64,000 bases of DNA from Armigeres subalbatus. Its lineage: Eukaryota; Arthropoda; Insecta; Diptera; Culicidae. Below, one piece after another: positions 11,549 to 22,467 of the stretch. Position numbers and translations under genes: made by a program. The notes under the pieces are model-generated. The model did no database searches. It worked only from the letters and a program-made list of their open reading frames with translations, and had not been told where the DNA came from. Within the stretch, counting starts at the first letter, position 1; each line of letters begins with the position of its first letter. Where the stretch lies: positions 9,023,533 to 9,087,532 of the forward strand of contig NC_085139.1 in the NCBI RefSeq assembly GCF_024139115.2. The letters are read 5' to 3'.

Positions 11549-11677
11549 TTTTGGCTTTTCCTTTTGATAATGCATTAATTCGCAGATGTTTGGAACCTGA
11601 TTGGAAAGCAAGGTAAACTAATCATACTCGTGAAAACTACCTTCTGTTGATAAGATATGAAATCCTTGTTTCGGCAG

Positions 11678-11937
11678 ATCTACGAACCGGGGAAAACTGT
11701 CTGCTGAGGAATGGATGATAAGCCAACCCTCCGAATTCGAGACTTTCACGACGTCCGTAAACAAAGGAAGCGATTTCGGGCCAATGAAAACGGTTTCCGG
11801 GATAATAAGGGCTAAACAACAGTGTCGAAACAATGAAAACAACATACCTAGTAAGCAAGGAAGTATTGTGCAAAAAACCGTGGTCATGTTGATTGGGAAT
11901 GTTTCTCGCCATAAGATTCTGTATTGCAGTTACTAAG
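11678..11937 (+). pseudogene. Possible degenerate FLYWCH exon
   Basis: After acceptor TTTCGGCAG an open frame runs to TAA at about 11937. It contains FTTSVNKGSD, then IIRAKQQCRNN, and ends near VSRHKI, a faint FLYWCH outline without the W-C segment or a clean H-x-H. The frame needs one rather than two leading nucleotides, so it would not join the shared phase. Probably a relic. Confidence 0.3.
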
Positions 11938-12078
11938 ATCGAAAATCAACTGACGTGTAATAGTAATAAAATTTGATGAGGCAAATCAAATGTTTTATTT
12001 TTTTAATTTTACTAACGTAGATACACAATATTCATGAATTAGTTATATGATTAATCGGTAATTCTATTTTATTTACAG

Positions 12079-12407
12079 TTTTTGAGTATACCACAGAGTA
12101 TCGCACATTTATTAGAAGTCAGCGTGGGGCACCCCTGCTAACCCTTGATGATTTCATTTACCGCTGTGAACGAGTCCGGAAAACACGGTCCTATTGGCTG
12201 TGCATTCGCTACAAAAGCTCAAAATGCAACGGACGCGTCATTTGTCAGGATAACAAAATTATCAAGCTGACGGAGCACTGCCACGCGAATGACCAGAAGC
12301 GCATCAGATCGTCGACTCTCGAGGAAACGGATTTATCCAGCATCAATTTGGAAGACTGGTATAAACAGACGTTGGGCCAAAAGAGGCGAATAGTGGTTCG
12401 GAAATAA
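12079..12407 (+). CDS. mod(mdg4): F2: FLYWCH alternative terminal unit
   Basis: Single exon after acceptor TTTATTTACAG; two nucleotides then TTT. The 108-residue product has FIRSQRG at 10-16, SYWLC (Cys41), Cys49 and EHCH (His66, His68), a complete C2H2 FLYWCH set. No ATG opens it, so it must be joined to upstream coding. The last 40 residues are mixed acidic and basic and end VVRK. TAA lies inside AATAAA at 12403-12408. F3 starts only 121 bp downstream. Confidence 0.86.
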
Positions 12408-12482
12408 AACAATTTGTGTATATTCTTAGCATTTGTGCAGAGTGTGATCAATATGTCCAAAATCCATCATGTAACGAACTAT

Positions 12483-12491
12483 TCTAGTACT
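12483..12491 (+). promoter_or_regulatory. TCTAGTACT element, copy 3
   Basis: Perfect 9-mer, plus orientation, continuing TCG. It lies 76 bp after the F2 stop and 37 bp before the F3 acceptor, in the 120-bp gap between two coding units. Confidence 0.55.
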
Positions 12492-12527
12492 TCGTTCGAC
12501 CAATAACGGATGCATTTCTCTTCGTAG

Positions 12528-12886
12528 GCTACATAACGACAACTATCATACCCAGTTCCAGAGTGGTCGGGGGTCAGGCATTGCAGAGCATCTACTATCG
12601 TAACGATTTGAGGGATCAGCTGTACCCGGAAGCAGTTCAGTACATTCGCAGTCGCCGGGGCCATCCGCTGCTGGTATTTCGTGGATACAAATTCCGTCGG
12701 AATGGTGGCTGCAAGGAGAAGGGCTACTGGCGGTGCGCATCGTTCTGCAAGTGCCCCGGGAGAGTTACAACCATCGGGGGGACTATTGTGAAATACCACG
12801 TGCACAATCACGAGCCTCCGTTTGCCGAAGAGTCCGTCGGTCATTCGAAAATGTCGGCTGGTCTTCCGCTGGATATTATTATCTAA
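12528..12886 (+). CDS. mod(mdg4): F3: FLYWCH alternative terminal unit
   Basis: Acceptor TCTCTTCGTAG, then two nucleotides and codon TAC. The 118-residue product has a 37-residue lead, then YIRSRRGHPLLVFRGYKF at 38-55, GYWRC (Cys69), CPGR (Cys75) and VHNH (His92, His94). An additional Cys at 73 gives a CKC cluster that could shift zinc binding. The tail is short and ends in three isoleucines. GC content is clearly higher than in the flanks, consistent with selection on coding. A shorter reading from the GTG at 12563 has no support, because the acceptor phase matches the array. Confidence 0.85.
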
Positions 12887-13312
12887 GGAAGTCATATATT
12901 TTGCTCTGGCTGAATGCAGAATAAAGTGAGAGGGTTAGAGGCAAAGTGGTGTGATAAGCAAACATCAATGTTTCCGAGTATTTTTCTATAAGATTAATAT
13001 AAGAGTTACCAAATTAACTATTTTACCACGAATTGTTACATTTATTACGATTGACGTAGACATTTTACCATCATATCGATGTAAAAATACTACTATTCGA
13101 GATTTTTGGCTGAATCCAAAATCGACCAAAACATCACTTTGCTCCTTACCTCCATCAGTAAACTTTAGAGCTTTCAAGTGTTTCAATAGTTGCGGATTGA
13201 AATATTTACGGCATTTGTACGACTACTGTTGGTCAATTGCAGCACAAAAAGGTATTCTCAAACAAGATAGTCCTCGGTCTTTCATTATTGTTTCCATTTC
13301 CAAGGTAAATGC

Positions 13313-13320
13313 AGTACTAG
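13313..13320 (-). promoter_or_regulatory. TCTAGTACT-like element (8 of 9)
   Basis: AGTACTAG followed by C on the plus strand; the minus strand continues GCATT as in copies 6 and 7. It lies about 309 bp before the F4 acceptor. Confidence 0.4.
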
Positions 13321-13628
13321 CACAGTTGCAGTTTGTCTTTCGAGCATTCTTTTGGATGTAATTCTCGACTTTATTGCTTAGAATAATTTGTTTAATCAAA
13401 ATTTGTAATGACTATTTCTGATTTTAAAGCTTATTTTATATATGTTAGCAACAAAATTGTTTTTCAATTTGCGTTTGTTTTGTAGTAGGTTTTTTTAAGC
13501 GATGACAGTGTTATTCCAACCAAATTCTAGGATTTTGTAGATTAGAACTATTTTTAAGCCATACATGGTAGTACTCAACAATTTTATCAAATAAAGCTTC
13601 TTATACCATTTTTTTTCTTTCATTACAG

Positions 13629-13986
13629 TTATCTCTCCGGAGGAAATTTCATTTGTAATGAATATTCGAGGAACGCAAAACATGGTGATACGGAATCACT
13701 CTTTTGTGCGAAACAAAGTTTCACATAGGTACATTTTCTGGAACTGCACTCAGAAAAGAGCATTGGGGTAAGATTCATTACTAAATATTTTTGAATTGAC
13801 ATTATTTATTGACGAATTGGTCTTACTTCTAGCTGTCGCGTCTGTGTTTCACTGCCGCGTTTACATGGAAAAGGTCCTATAATATGCCGAGGAGAGCACA
13901 ACCATGAAATCATATCCGAACGACGGAAGAAAGGTTCTCTAAGAGAGCTACTAAGCAAGCCGAAGCGCGGTCATCAGTATCGATAG
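13629..13986 (+). CDS. mod(mdg4): F4: FLYWCH alternative terminal unit, two exons
   Basis: Exons 13629-13767 and 13833-13986 with a 65-bp intron. The acceptor TTTCATTACAG gives the shared phase. The 96-residue product has FVMNIRGTQ at 8-16, FWNC (Cys39), GCRV (Cys47) and EHNH (His68, His70). The intron is phase 2 just before the second Cys codon. The tail, with SERRKKGSLRELLSK, resembles F26 (RQRRKRGELRELLAK) and F11, marking a subfamily with basic helical tails. The ligands and intron borders are intact. Confidence 0.85.
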
Positions 13987-14212
13987 GTTGACCAATTCAA
14001 TAAATTGAAACAAATAAATTGTTACGCGTTGCTCCAATGTTTAACATTTTGTTTATGTCTGTTGAAAATTCGTATCATCAATTTTCCGTTTCTTTTATTT
14101 CATTCCGTTTTCTTAAACGTCTCATACTTTTACAGTTTCTCATTTTAAGGTAAAGATTAAGGACTTGCAGCTGTTGCAGTACAAAACATTTGAACACAAT
14201 GATCAACCGCTG

Positions 14213-14809
14213 TAAGGGGGGTCCCGTAGCGTAGTTGGCTACACGTTCGCCTTACAAGCGAATGGTCATGGGTTCGGTTCCCAGCCCCTCCACCAAACCC
14301 ACGTCAGTCGCCGGATCCGCAGCCCACACGGTGGCGTTTGGCGCGTACCCCGTCACGGCTGCCTAATGACGACTGACAACTTGTTCTTCTTAGAGGCATT
14401 CCTCCAACGTTACCCGGATAAATGGCAACCGAACAATGCAACGATCATTGGATATACGATATGGATAAACGGACACAATGGACTGACGATGAGATGGACA
14501 AGCAACGACAACAATAAGGCTTGCTGACATTTAATCATCTTTCTCTTGCACGCGCACAGAGTGAACGGGTTTTGTTTTCATCGGGAAACGCTTCCGAAGC
14601 GTTTCCCGATGAAAACAAATCCTATCCTCCCCAAGCGATTAAAAGAGAAGGGTGAGTAAACGTCAGCAAGCTCTATAATGATAATGGAAAATCTAAAAAT
14701 AGATTCTGTGTGGATTCTGGCAGCAGAATGCCACAGTAGATCTCGGCACAGTAGCGGTTAAGTAACACAGAGTGCCTACCAAATAAAGAAAGGAATAAAA
14801 AATAAAAAA
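14213..14809 (+). mobile_element. tRNA-derived SINE (Feilai-like) with nested foldback
   Basis: The head resembles a tRNA gene with polymerase III boxes: TAGCGTAGTTGG (A box) and GGTTCGGTTCC (B box). The end is A-rich (AATAAAAAATAAAAAAA). ATCAACCGCTG flanks it at 14202-14212 and 14810-14820, an 11-bp target duplication. A palindrome fills about 14517-14672: arms GCTTGCTGAC and GTCAGCAAGC enclose a perfect 24-bp hairpin at 14571-14619. That insert may be a separate MITE. Confidence 0.85.
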
Positions 14810-15238
14810 ATCAACCGCTGCATAAATTGTCTGCTGTGGAAGGATTCTCCTTTCCTATTTACACCGCCGACGAAATTGAACGCCTGGAGAAAGCCGTACG
14901 ATCAAGCAGAAACATGTGGCCTATCTGGTCGAGCGAAAACCTCTCTACGTGGACATTCCGGACTGTTCCGCCAAATTATTCACCGACGAAGCGATGATAC
15001 CCTACGCGTGGCACAGGTACTAGAATCCAAGGTATCTACGTAGACCGATGAAAACTGTGGACATCTTCTCGGATTGTTTCATACGGAATTGTTATGAGGT
15101 TACTGCCATGCTGATAATAGGAGAAACGAATATGAATAATGGTTTGTTCGAACGCTATTAAGCTAATTTTACTACACAAACACATGATTTATTCGAATAT
15201 GCATGTACGTTCGTCTATCTAGAATATTTATTCGGCGC

Positions 15239-15247
15239 AGTACTAGA
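15239..15247 (-). promoter_or_regulatory. TCTAGTACT element, copy 4
   Basis: Perfect 9-mer, minus orientation, continuing GCGC. It lies within the decayed DUF4806-like unit, 52 bp before its last exon and 485 bp before the intact unit. Confidence 0.45.
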
Positions 15248-15731
15248 ATAAAAAAACATTCTGTAGATAGCATAATAAAATCTGTTTATGCATTTCAGAG
15301 GCCTGGAAGATGTATGGCGTTACTTCGTACGACGACCTAGCGGACATTCTATCAAAAGTCACCATAAAAATTTCCGGTCGTCGAAGGTCTAACAACACAA
15401 TCAACGGAAACGTATTCAACAGTTTTGTAGCAAACCTAATAAAGATAAAAAAATGTTGGTAATGTTATTGACGTGTTTACTCTCTTTAACATATTTGAGG
15501 TTGTCCTGATTTATTTATTTGTTTATTATTACAAGAATCAGTTTTTTAGACATTTTCATTTTTTCTATGTTCTGTCAAAAAATATTGTCGACTGTTGAAT
15601 AGATTTTATTTCCTAGTTACGTGCAAAAAAGGAAGAAAAAAAAAATCAGAAAAGTATGCATTCAAAATGTTACCATTTTTCGGAATATCTGTCAACCAAA
15701 TTATTAATTAGTTTTTCTTTTAATTTTTCAG

Positions 15732-16408
15732 ATACTGGTTGTGAAGTAAAACAAAGATCGTTTATAATCATAACCAAGCGACAAAAATCCGAACATTCAA
15801 AGCAATCCTTCCTACATCGAGTTGCTCAAAAACCAGACAGTGTTCCGGGATTCAAATTCCCCATAGAAACCGAAAGCGACATCGAGCGGCTGGAGAAAGC
15901 TATCCGCACCAGCCCGGCAATGCGTCAAAAATACGTAAGTCATGACATTGCTCAGATATGACGAGTTTATTTTCAATTTTTTTTTCTAGATTGATCACCT
16001 AAATCGGATAAAAAAGCTGGGTAAGGACGTACCGATCGAAAACCTCTTCAAGTTGGTTTTCTTCGATGAGGCTCTGATCGGATACAACTACAACGGATAT
16101 TGCAATAGTCGCCGGGAGAAGAAGCACGCGATGAAAAACTATGATATTTTTTCCACCTGTTTCCACGGTTCGTTTGTATTAAATTTGAATCGACATGCAT
16201 TCGGCAACTAACGTGAAGATTTTATTTTATTTTTGCGATAGAGGCCTGGTTACAGCATGGCGTTACGGAAAAAGCAATCCGGCAGATGATGGGTAAAGTT
16301 GTACGTAAGGTACATGGCCGCAACCGTTTCCGCCGGTACAAGGATCGTATTCGGGAGAAGAAATTGATTGGAAAAACTGTTCATGTGGAGAACGAGGATA
16401 CTGAATAA
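15732..16408 (+). CDS. DUF4806-like alternative terminal unit, three exons
   Basis: Exons 15732-15934, 15990-16167 and 16242-16408, all with GT-AG borders. The first acceptor TAATTTTTCAG gives the same phase as the FLYWCH units, and no ATG starts it. The 181-residue product has a basic lead, then FPIETESDIERLEKAI, a linker with GKDVPIENLFKLVFFDEAL, a YNYNGY motif, and a C-terminal arginine-lysine-rich segment (VVRKVHGRNRFRRYKDRIR). This order recalls DUF4806, an insect domain of unknown function; the match is from memory. No FLYWCH residues are present. It probably supplies a different C-terminus to the same common part. TAA lies inside AATAAA at 16404-16409. Confidence 0.75.
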
Positions 16409-16451
16409 AAAAATTCTGACATTTCTGCACACAGCATTCGAATTATATTGC

Positions 16452-16459
16452 AGTACTAG
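16452..16459 (-). promoter_or_regulatory. TCTAGTACT-like element (8 of 9)
   Basis: AGTACTAG followed by T on the plus strand; the minus strand continues GCAAT. It lies 44 bp after the DUF4806-like stop and 305 bp before F5. Confidence 0.42.
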
Positions 16460-16763
16460 TTTTTTTATTAGTAAATTGGATCGGTAACCATTATTTTGCT
16501 GAAACATTTTACTATATTTTAACACAATTTCAGACTTCAACGTCCGAAATGTGTCCGCATTCACTATATTTCCTTTGTTTAAAACGTTCACGGTACAAGT
16601 CTGAGCAGCGGCAAAGCACGTGTTTAACGTTCGTTATGATTGGTTCGTAATCAAAAATAATAAATGGTTTTTCCACTTGATCGATGTTTGCGTATTCTTT
16701 CCAATTCATTGCAGGACTGTATCAATAACATGATTAGAACTAAGCAATTCTTTCCCATTCTAG

Positions 16764-17056
16764 CGGTAAACGTTACTGACCAGTTCTACATCCTTACGGA
16801 GATTCTTGCACCGGAAGAGACCGATGATACTGAACAAGTTGTCAAACCAACAACAAAGCCAACGTACACCAGTGGCCGTGGAAATAACGTGCTCATTTAC
16901 GAGGGCCATCGGTACATTAAAAACAACTCACACAGTGGAAAAATCTACTGGAAGTGCACAAAATGGCACAGCGGATGCAAGGGACGAGCTATTACCAACG
17001 TGCTGACTCCGGAAACGTGCATGTTGAAGAATACACACAATCATGAGAAAATATGA
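16764..17056 (+). CDS. mod(mdg4): F5: FLYWCH alternative terminal unit
   Basis: Acceptor TTCCCATTCTAG, then CG and codon GTA, the shared phase. The 96-residue product has an acidic lead (LAPEETDDTEQ) then YTSGRGNNVLIYEGHRY at 34-50, IYWKC (Cys64), GCKGR (Cys71) and THNH (His91, His93). It ends three residues after the last His, so there is essentially no tail beyond the finger. An upstream ATG frame from 16664 passes through the acceptor and is not needed. Confidence 0.86.
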
Positions 17057-17223
17057 TCAACATGGACATTTTTGGTTGAAAAACTTTTTTTTATGGTGCC
17101 GTTGATAATTAAAAATAAATATAATGAATCGTGATTATCCTACCGTTCTTTTAACGTATTTTTCAATAGTAATCGTCAGATCATTTTCTTGTTTGAATAA
17201 CGCGTTTCTGTTTTCCATTTTAG

Positions 17224-17669
17224 CATCATTAAACACTGCCTTTTTGAATCAGTTACAACCGATCCAGGCCTCACCGCAGTTCAGCTTCAAAACATCCCAG
17301 CGAAGCGGCCGTCACCTGCTGGTGGTGAACGGGGTAACCTTTTTCCGAAATCGCCATCGCAACAACAAGCAGTACTGGAAGTGCAACCAATACTACAAGT
17401 GCAAGTGTCCGTGCATCGTGGTGATCGACGAAGTGAACTCTCGAATGAACGTAAAGCACGCCCACAATCACGAATTATCGGGCGCCGTCGGCATAAGCAA
17501 TAAAAGTAGCAATAGATTGCCGCCCATGCTAGGTGGGCTTCGTTCGTCCGCCTTTGGGGGATCTTTTCTAAACGATGCACTGCTCGGCGGAAGTAGTGGC
17601 ACGCTGGCCGTCGCGGCTTCTTTCGCGCAACCCATGCAACCTAGAACGTTTATGAACAAAAGAGAATAA
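17224..17669 (+). CDS. mod(mdg4): F6: FLYWCH unit with long Gly/Ser/Leu tail
   Basis: Acceptor TTTTCCATTTTAG, then CA and TCA. The 147-residue product has a lead SLNTAFLNQLQP, then FKTSQRSGRHLLVVNG at 21-36, QYWKC (Cys53), CKCPC (Cys59, 61, 63) and AHNH (His80, His82). The arginine normally after the second Cys is Cys63. It carries an unusually long tail of about 65 residues rich in Gly, Ser, Ala and Leu, low in charge. Stop TAA is inside AATAAA at 17665-17670. The first 30 bp resemble those of the exon-like frame at 60621. Confidence 0.85.
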
Positions 17670-17944
17670 ATGTAATTACCGTTTCCGTTGACGCCTTTCT
17701 GTGATTGATTTGAATTGAAAAACAAGTCCTTATTGAATTTGGAAGCTGTTCTCGGTGAAGACTCTGATAATCAAGCTAAAGTTTCAAATCTAGTTTTTCA
17801 GGAAGTAATAGATTGACGGTGTCATAGTCCATGTGGGCAAAAGAGTGATTTGGCGTTGGTGTTTGCATCGAATGGATGAGCTGGCGATGACATTTAAGGT
17901 GAGTTTGTTCCAATTTGTATTGCTTTCAATTTAGGTCGGTTACT

Positions 17945-20925
17945 TCAATACTTCGTCCAATCCAATCCAAATCCAATCAAAATCCAATCCAAATTCGATC
18001 CAAATCCAATGTAAATCCAATCCAAAGTCAATCCAAATCTAATCAAATTCCAATCCAAATCCAATCCAATCCGAATCCAATCCAAATCCAATTTAAATTC
18101 AATCCGAATCCAAATCCAATCCAAATTTGATCAAAATCCAATCCAAATTCGATCTAAATTGAATCCGAATCCAATCCAAATCCAATACATATTTGATCCA
18201 AATCCAATCCAAATTCGATCAAAATCCAAATCCATTCTAATTCAAGTTCAATCCAAATTCAATCCAAATCCAATCCAAATCCAATCCGAATTCAATCCAA
18301 ATCTAATCCAAATCAAATCCAAATCCAATCCAAATCCAATCTAAAGTCGATCCAAATCTAATCAAATTCCAATCCAAATCCAATCCAAATCCAATCCAAT
18401 TCCAATCCGAATCCAATCCAAATCCAATCTAAATTCAATCCGAATCCAAATCCAATCCGAATTTGATCAAAATCCAAATCCATTCTAATTCAAGTTCAAT
18501 CCAAATTCAATCCAAATCCAATCAAAATCCAATTCGAATCCAATCCAAATCCAATACATATTTGATCCAAATCCAATCCAAATTCGATCAAAATCCAAAT
18601 CCATTCTAATTCAAGTTCAATCCAAATTCAATCCAAATCCAATCCAAATCCAATCCGAATTCAATCCAAATCCAATCTAAATCCAAATTCGATCCAAATC
18701 CAAATCCAATCCAAATCCAATACAAATTCAATTCAAATTCAATCCAAGTCCAATCCAAGTCCAATCCAAATTCAATCCAAATCCAATCCAAATTCGATCC
18801 AAATCCAATCCAAATTCGATCCAAATCCAATTCAAATTCGATCCAAATCCAATCCAAATCCAATCCATATCCAATCCAAATCCAATCCTATCCAATCCTA
18901 AATATCCGAATCCAATCTAAATCCAATCAAAATTTGATCCAAATTCGATCCAAATCCAATCCAAATCCATTCTAATCCAAATCCAATCCAAGTTCAAGCC
19001 AAATCCAATCAAAATCCAATCAAAATCCAATCCAAATTCAATCCAAATCCAATCCAAATTCGATCCAAATCCAATCCAAATCCAATCCAATTCCAATCTA
19101 AATTCAATCCAAATCCAATCAAAATTTGATCCAAATCCAGTCCAAATTCGATCCAAATCCAATCCAAATTCGATCCAATTTCAATCCAAATCCAATCCAA
19201 TTCCAATCTAAATTCAATCCGAATCCAATCCAAATCCATTCAAAGTTGGATTGGATTGGAGTCCAAATTCGATCCAAATATAGTCCAAACCCATTCCAAA
19301 TCCATTCTAATCCAAATCCAATCCAAGTTCAAGCCAAATCCAATCCAAATTCAATCCAAATTCAATCCAAATCCTATCCGAATCCAGTCCAAATCAAATC
19401 CAAATTCAATCCAAATCCAATCCAAATCCAGTCCAAACATAATCCAAATCAAATCCAAATTCAAACCAAATTCAATCCAAATCCAATCCAAATTCAATCC
19501 AAACCCAATCCAAATCCAATTCTAATCCAATCCTAATCCAATCCAAATCCAATCCAAATCCAATCCAAATCCAATCCAATTCCAATCTAAATCCAATCCA
19601 ATTTCAATCCTGATCCCAATACAAATCCAATCAAAATCCAATCCAAATTCAATCCGAATCCAATCCAAATACAATCCAAATTCGATCCAAATCCAATCAA
19701 AATTTGATCCCAATCCAGTCCAAATTCGATCCAAATTCAATCCAAACCCAATCCAAATCCAATCCAAATTCGATCCATATCCAATCCAAATCCAATCCAA
19801 TTCCAATCTAAATTCAATCCGAATCCAATCCAAATCCAATCAAAGTTGGATTGGATTGGAGTCCAAATTCGATCCAAATCCAATCCAAACCCAATCCAAA
19901 TCCATTCTAATCCAAATCCAATCCAAGTTCAAGCCAAATCCAATCCAAATTCAATCCAAATCCAATCAAAATCCAATCCAAATCCAATCCAAATTCGATC
20001 CATATCCAATCCAAATCCAATCCAATTCCAATCTAAATTCAATCCAAATCCAATCAAAATTTGATCCAAATCCAGTCCAAATTCGATCCAAATCCAATCC
20101 AAACCCAATCCAAATCCATTCTAATCCAAATCCAATCCAAGTTCAAGCCAAATCCAATCCAAATTCAATCCAAATCCAATTCAAATCCAATCCAAATTCA
20201 ATCCAAATCCAGTCCAAACATAATCCAAATCAAATCCAAATTCAAACCAAATTCAATCCAAATCCAATCTAATCCAAATTCAATCCAAACCCAATCCAAA
20301 TCCAATCCAATCCAAATCCAATCCAATCCAAATCCAATCCAAATCCAATCCAAATCCAATCCAAATCCAATCCTAATCCAATCTAAATCCAATCCAATCC
20401 AAATCCAATCCAATTCCAATCCAAATCCAATCCAATTTCAATCCTGATCCCAATACAAATCCAATCAAAATCCAATCCAAATTCAATCCGAATCCAATCC
20501 AAATGCAATCCAAATTCGATCCAAATCTAATCCAAATTCGATAAAAATCTAATTAAAATCCAATCCAAATCCAATCCAAGTTCAATCCAAATCCAATCAA
20601 AATTCAATTCAAATCCATTCCAAATTCTATACAAATCCAATCCAAATTCGATCCAAATCTAATCCAAATCCGATTCAAATCCAATCCAAATTCGATCCAA
20701 ATCTAATCCAAATCCGATCCAAATTCAATCCAAATACGATCCAAATGCAATCCAAATCCATTAAAAATCCAATACAAATTCGAACCAAATCCAATCAAAA
20801 TTCGATCCAAATCCAATCCAAATTCTATCCAATTCCAATCCAAATCCAATTCAAGTAAAAAAAAAACCAATCCAAATCCAATTCACATCAAATCCAATTC
20901 CAATCCCAATCCAAATCCAATTTAT
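17945..20925. repeat. 11-bp satellite, AATCCAATCCA type
   Basis: About 3 kb of degenerate 11-bp and 6-bp units (AATCCAATCCA, ATCCAA). The period is not a multiple of three, so all frames rotate through the same peptides. That produces long false frames rich in NPIQIQSK on plus and LDWIWIEF on minus. Two short inverted islands, GTTGGATTGGATTGGAG, near 19246 and 19850 lie about 604 bp apart within matching flanks, indicating a higher-order duplication of about 600 bp. Confidence 0.93.
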
Positions 20926-21903
20926 TACACACATACATACATACACACAGAGACCTCAGTTTTTTTTCGAGCCTTATTGATTTGTATAAAATATTGTGTT
21001 TTCGGTCGTTTGTTTTTGGAGTGATCTTATTTATATCCTTTACTTACATTAAGTGAAGTGAAGTGTTCAAAATACATCTTGAGAAATATTTAATTTTCAA
21101 GTCTTACTTTCCAGTTTAAGGAGAGAAAACACATAAATATGAGGAGGTTGTGGTAATTGATCAACAAATTAGTTGCATTTGAACTCTCAACACAACCATA
21201 AATCATGAGGTTGGCGTGTTTCGGCTTAATTCTCTAATATCCAGTCCAAGTAAGTAATCGATTCGGTTAATAAGGCCTTAAGAAATAGTTTTTTTTTTCT
21301 TTTTTGTCCTGATGGTCTTTGCATAAAAATCAATGAAAATCAAGAAAGCTTGACTAAAAAATCAGGAAGCCTGTAGTTCACTCTTTGTTTAATCATCATA
21401 TATTTGCATAGTTCATCCATTCAGATTTTACTAATAGCATAATTCATGATATAGATGAAAGTTGATTAATTTTAAATTTTATTCAATAGATTTCAACGAA
21501 AGCCAAATTGCTCAGCACAGGTTTTTGAAGTCAACGCAACGGTTGAAAGGAGTTAGATGTCAAGCGTAAATACCAGAAGCGGTTACAAATGTGTGAAGGA
21601 ATGAGATTTTCTTGACTGTTGCTGTTCTTTGTTTCGCCGCGTCGTCGCCTGGAATACCGTGCCGAAGTCATGTTGTTGGTCAAATCAGCTTAACAAACGG
21701 TGCGCGCCATCACAGCCATTATTATCATAAAATTGTAGTTATGATTCCGAAAACATCATAAGAATAAATAAGCAGATTCATTACCGATTTATAAGGAAAA
21801 ATATAAACATGATTTACAACTGAATTACTTAATTTATTAAATCTATGCCTTTCACATATCATACATAATAACGCCATGCTAATATGTCTTATTTGTATTT
21901 TAG
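20926..21903. other. Spacer with short ACAT microsatellite
   Basis: A short (ACAT)n run lies at about 20927-20950. The rest is AT-rich intronic DNA with no recognised exon on either strand up to the F7 acceptor. Confidence 0.45.
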
Positions 21904-22214
21904 GCGTTTTCGAACCGGCTGTGTTTGGCACTACTCGCCGGGGGCAGCAGAAACTGTTATACAACGGGCACGCGTACACCAAGGATAGACAGTCGGCCAA
22001 AACGTGTAACTGGAAGTGTTCCCTATTCACCCGATACAAATGCAAAGCTCGAGCCGTTACCCGCGAAATCAACGGGATCGTGTATGTAAAAGTAACCAAC
22101 ACGTTGCACTACCATCCGATGGAGCAGTACAAGGTCAGCTACCGTCGATTGGGTATCAATACCATGGCACTATCGGACTCGTTTATGTCGAACGAGAAGG
22201 AGCCGTCGTTCTGA
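21904..22214 (+). CDS. mod(mdg4): F7: FLYWCH alternative terminal unit
   Basis: Acceptor TTTGTATTTTAG then GC and GTT. The 102-residue product has [18 protein letters not shown] at 7-24, CNWKC (Cys38), KCKAR (Cys46) and LHYH (His68, His70). F7, F9 and F25 form a subfamily sharing NWKC, a KxR-rich linker and ARAVT after the second Cys. The tail of about 30 residues is Ser- and Met-rich and ends EKEPSF. Confidence 0.87.
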
Positions 22215-22229
22215 GTCAGTTTAGCATTT

Positions 22230-22238
22230 TCTAGTACT
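22230..22238 (+). promoter_or_regulatory. TCTAGTACT element, copy 5
   Basis: Perfect 9-mer, plus orientation, continuing ACG. Only 16 bp after the F7 stop and 230 bp before the F8 acceptor. Confidence 0.55.
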
Positions 22239-22467
22239 ACGCTTAAGATTTTGAAACTACGTCGTTCACATTGGATGTTAAATATATGCCTGCAGTCAAT
22301 CATAATCAGGTTGTGTTACTTATTTGGACAGCTCGGAATTATCAGTTTTTCCTAGTATCGTGCTTCTCGTTATCGTGCCATCAATAATAACACACGCATT
22401 TTCGTTTACGCTACACCTTCAACTTTGACTTAACTGTTTTCGATCTGATAATTATTTGTTTTCTCAG

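Larger units (their letters stand above)
14136..15462 (+). pseudogene. DUF4806-like terminal unit, broken by a SINE and frameshifts
   Basis: Acceptor CTTTTACAG at 14134-14135 opens a frame in the shared phase. A SINE (14213-14809) sits inside it; the flanking frame matches across the 11-bp duplication. After it come GFSFPIYTADEIERLEKAVR, matching the intact unit at 15732 (GFKFPIETESDIERLEKAI), then a frameshift near 14915, KLFTDEAMIPY-like sequence, further stops, and a last exon 15299-15462 starting EAWKMYGVT. The intron between parts one and two appears lost. A pseudogene copy of its neighbour. Confidence 0.75.

Noticed and set aside
12951..13361. 136-codon plus-strand frame
   Set aside because: No domain, AT-rich composition like the spacer, and the acceptor nearest its start gives an immediate stop in the array phase.
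14213..14290. tRNA-like sequence with A and B boxes
   Set aside because: It is the head of a SINE with target duplications and an A-rich tail, not a free tRNA gene.
17271..17725. Minus-strand frames opposite F6
   Set aside because: Shadows of the plus-strand FLYWCH unit created by its GC-rich codon use; the same applies to minus frames opposite F3, F13, F16, F19, F20 and F25.
17915..20447. Long open frames rich in NPIQIQSK (plus) and LDWIWIEF (minus)
   Set aside because: They arise from the 11-bp satellite, whose period rotates through all frames; every frame shows the same peptides.
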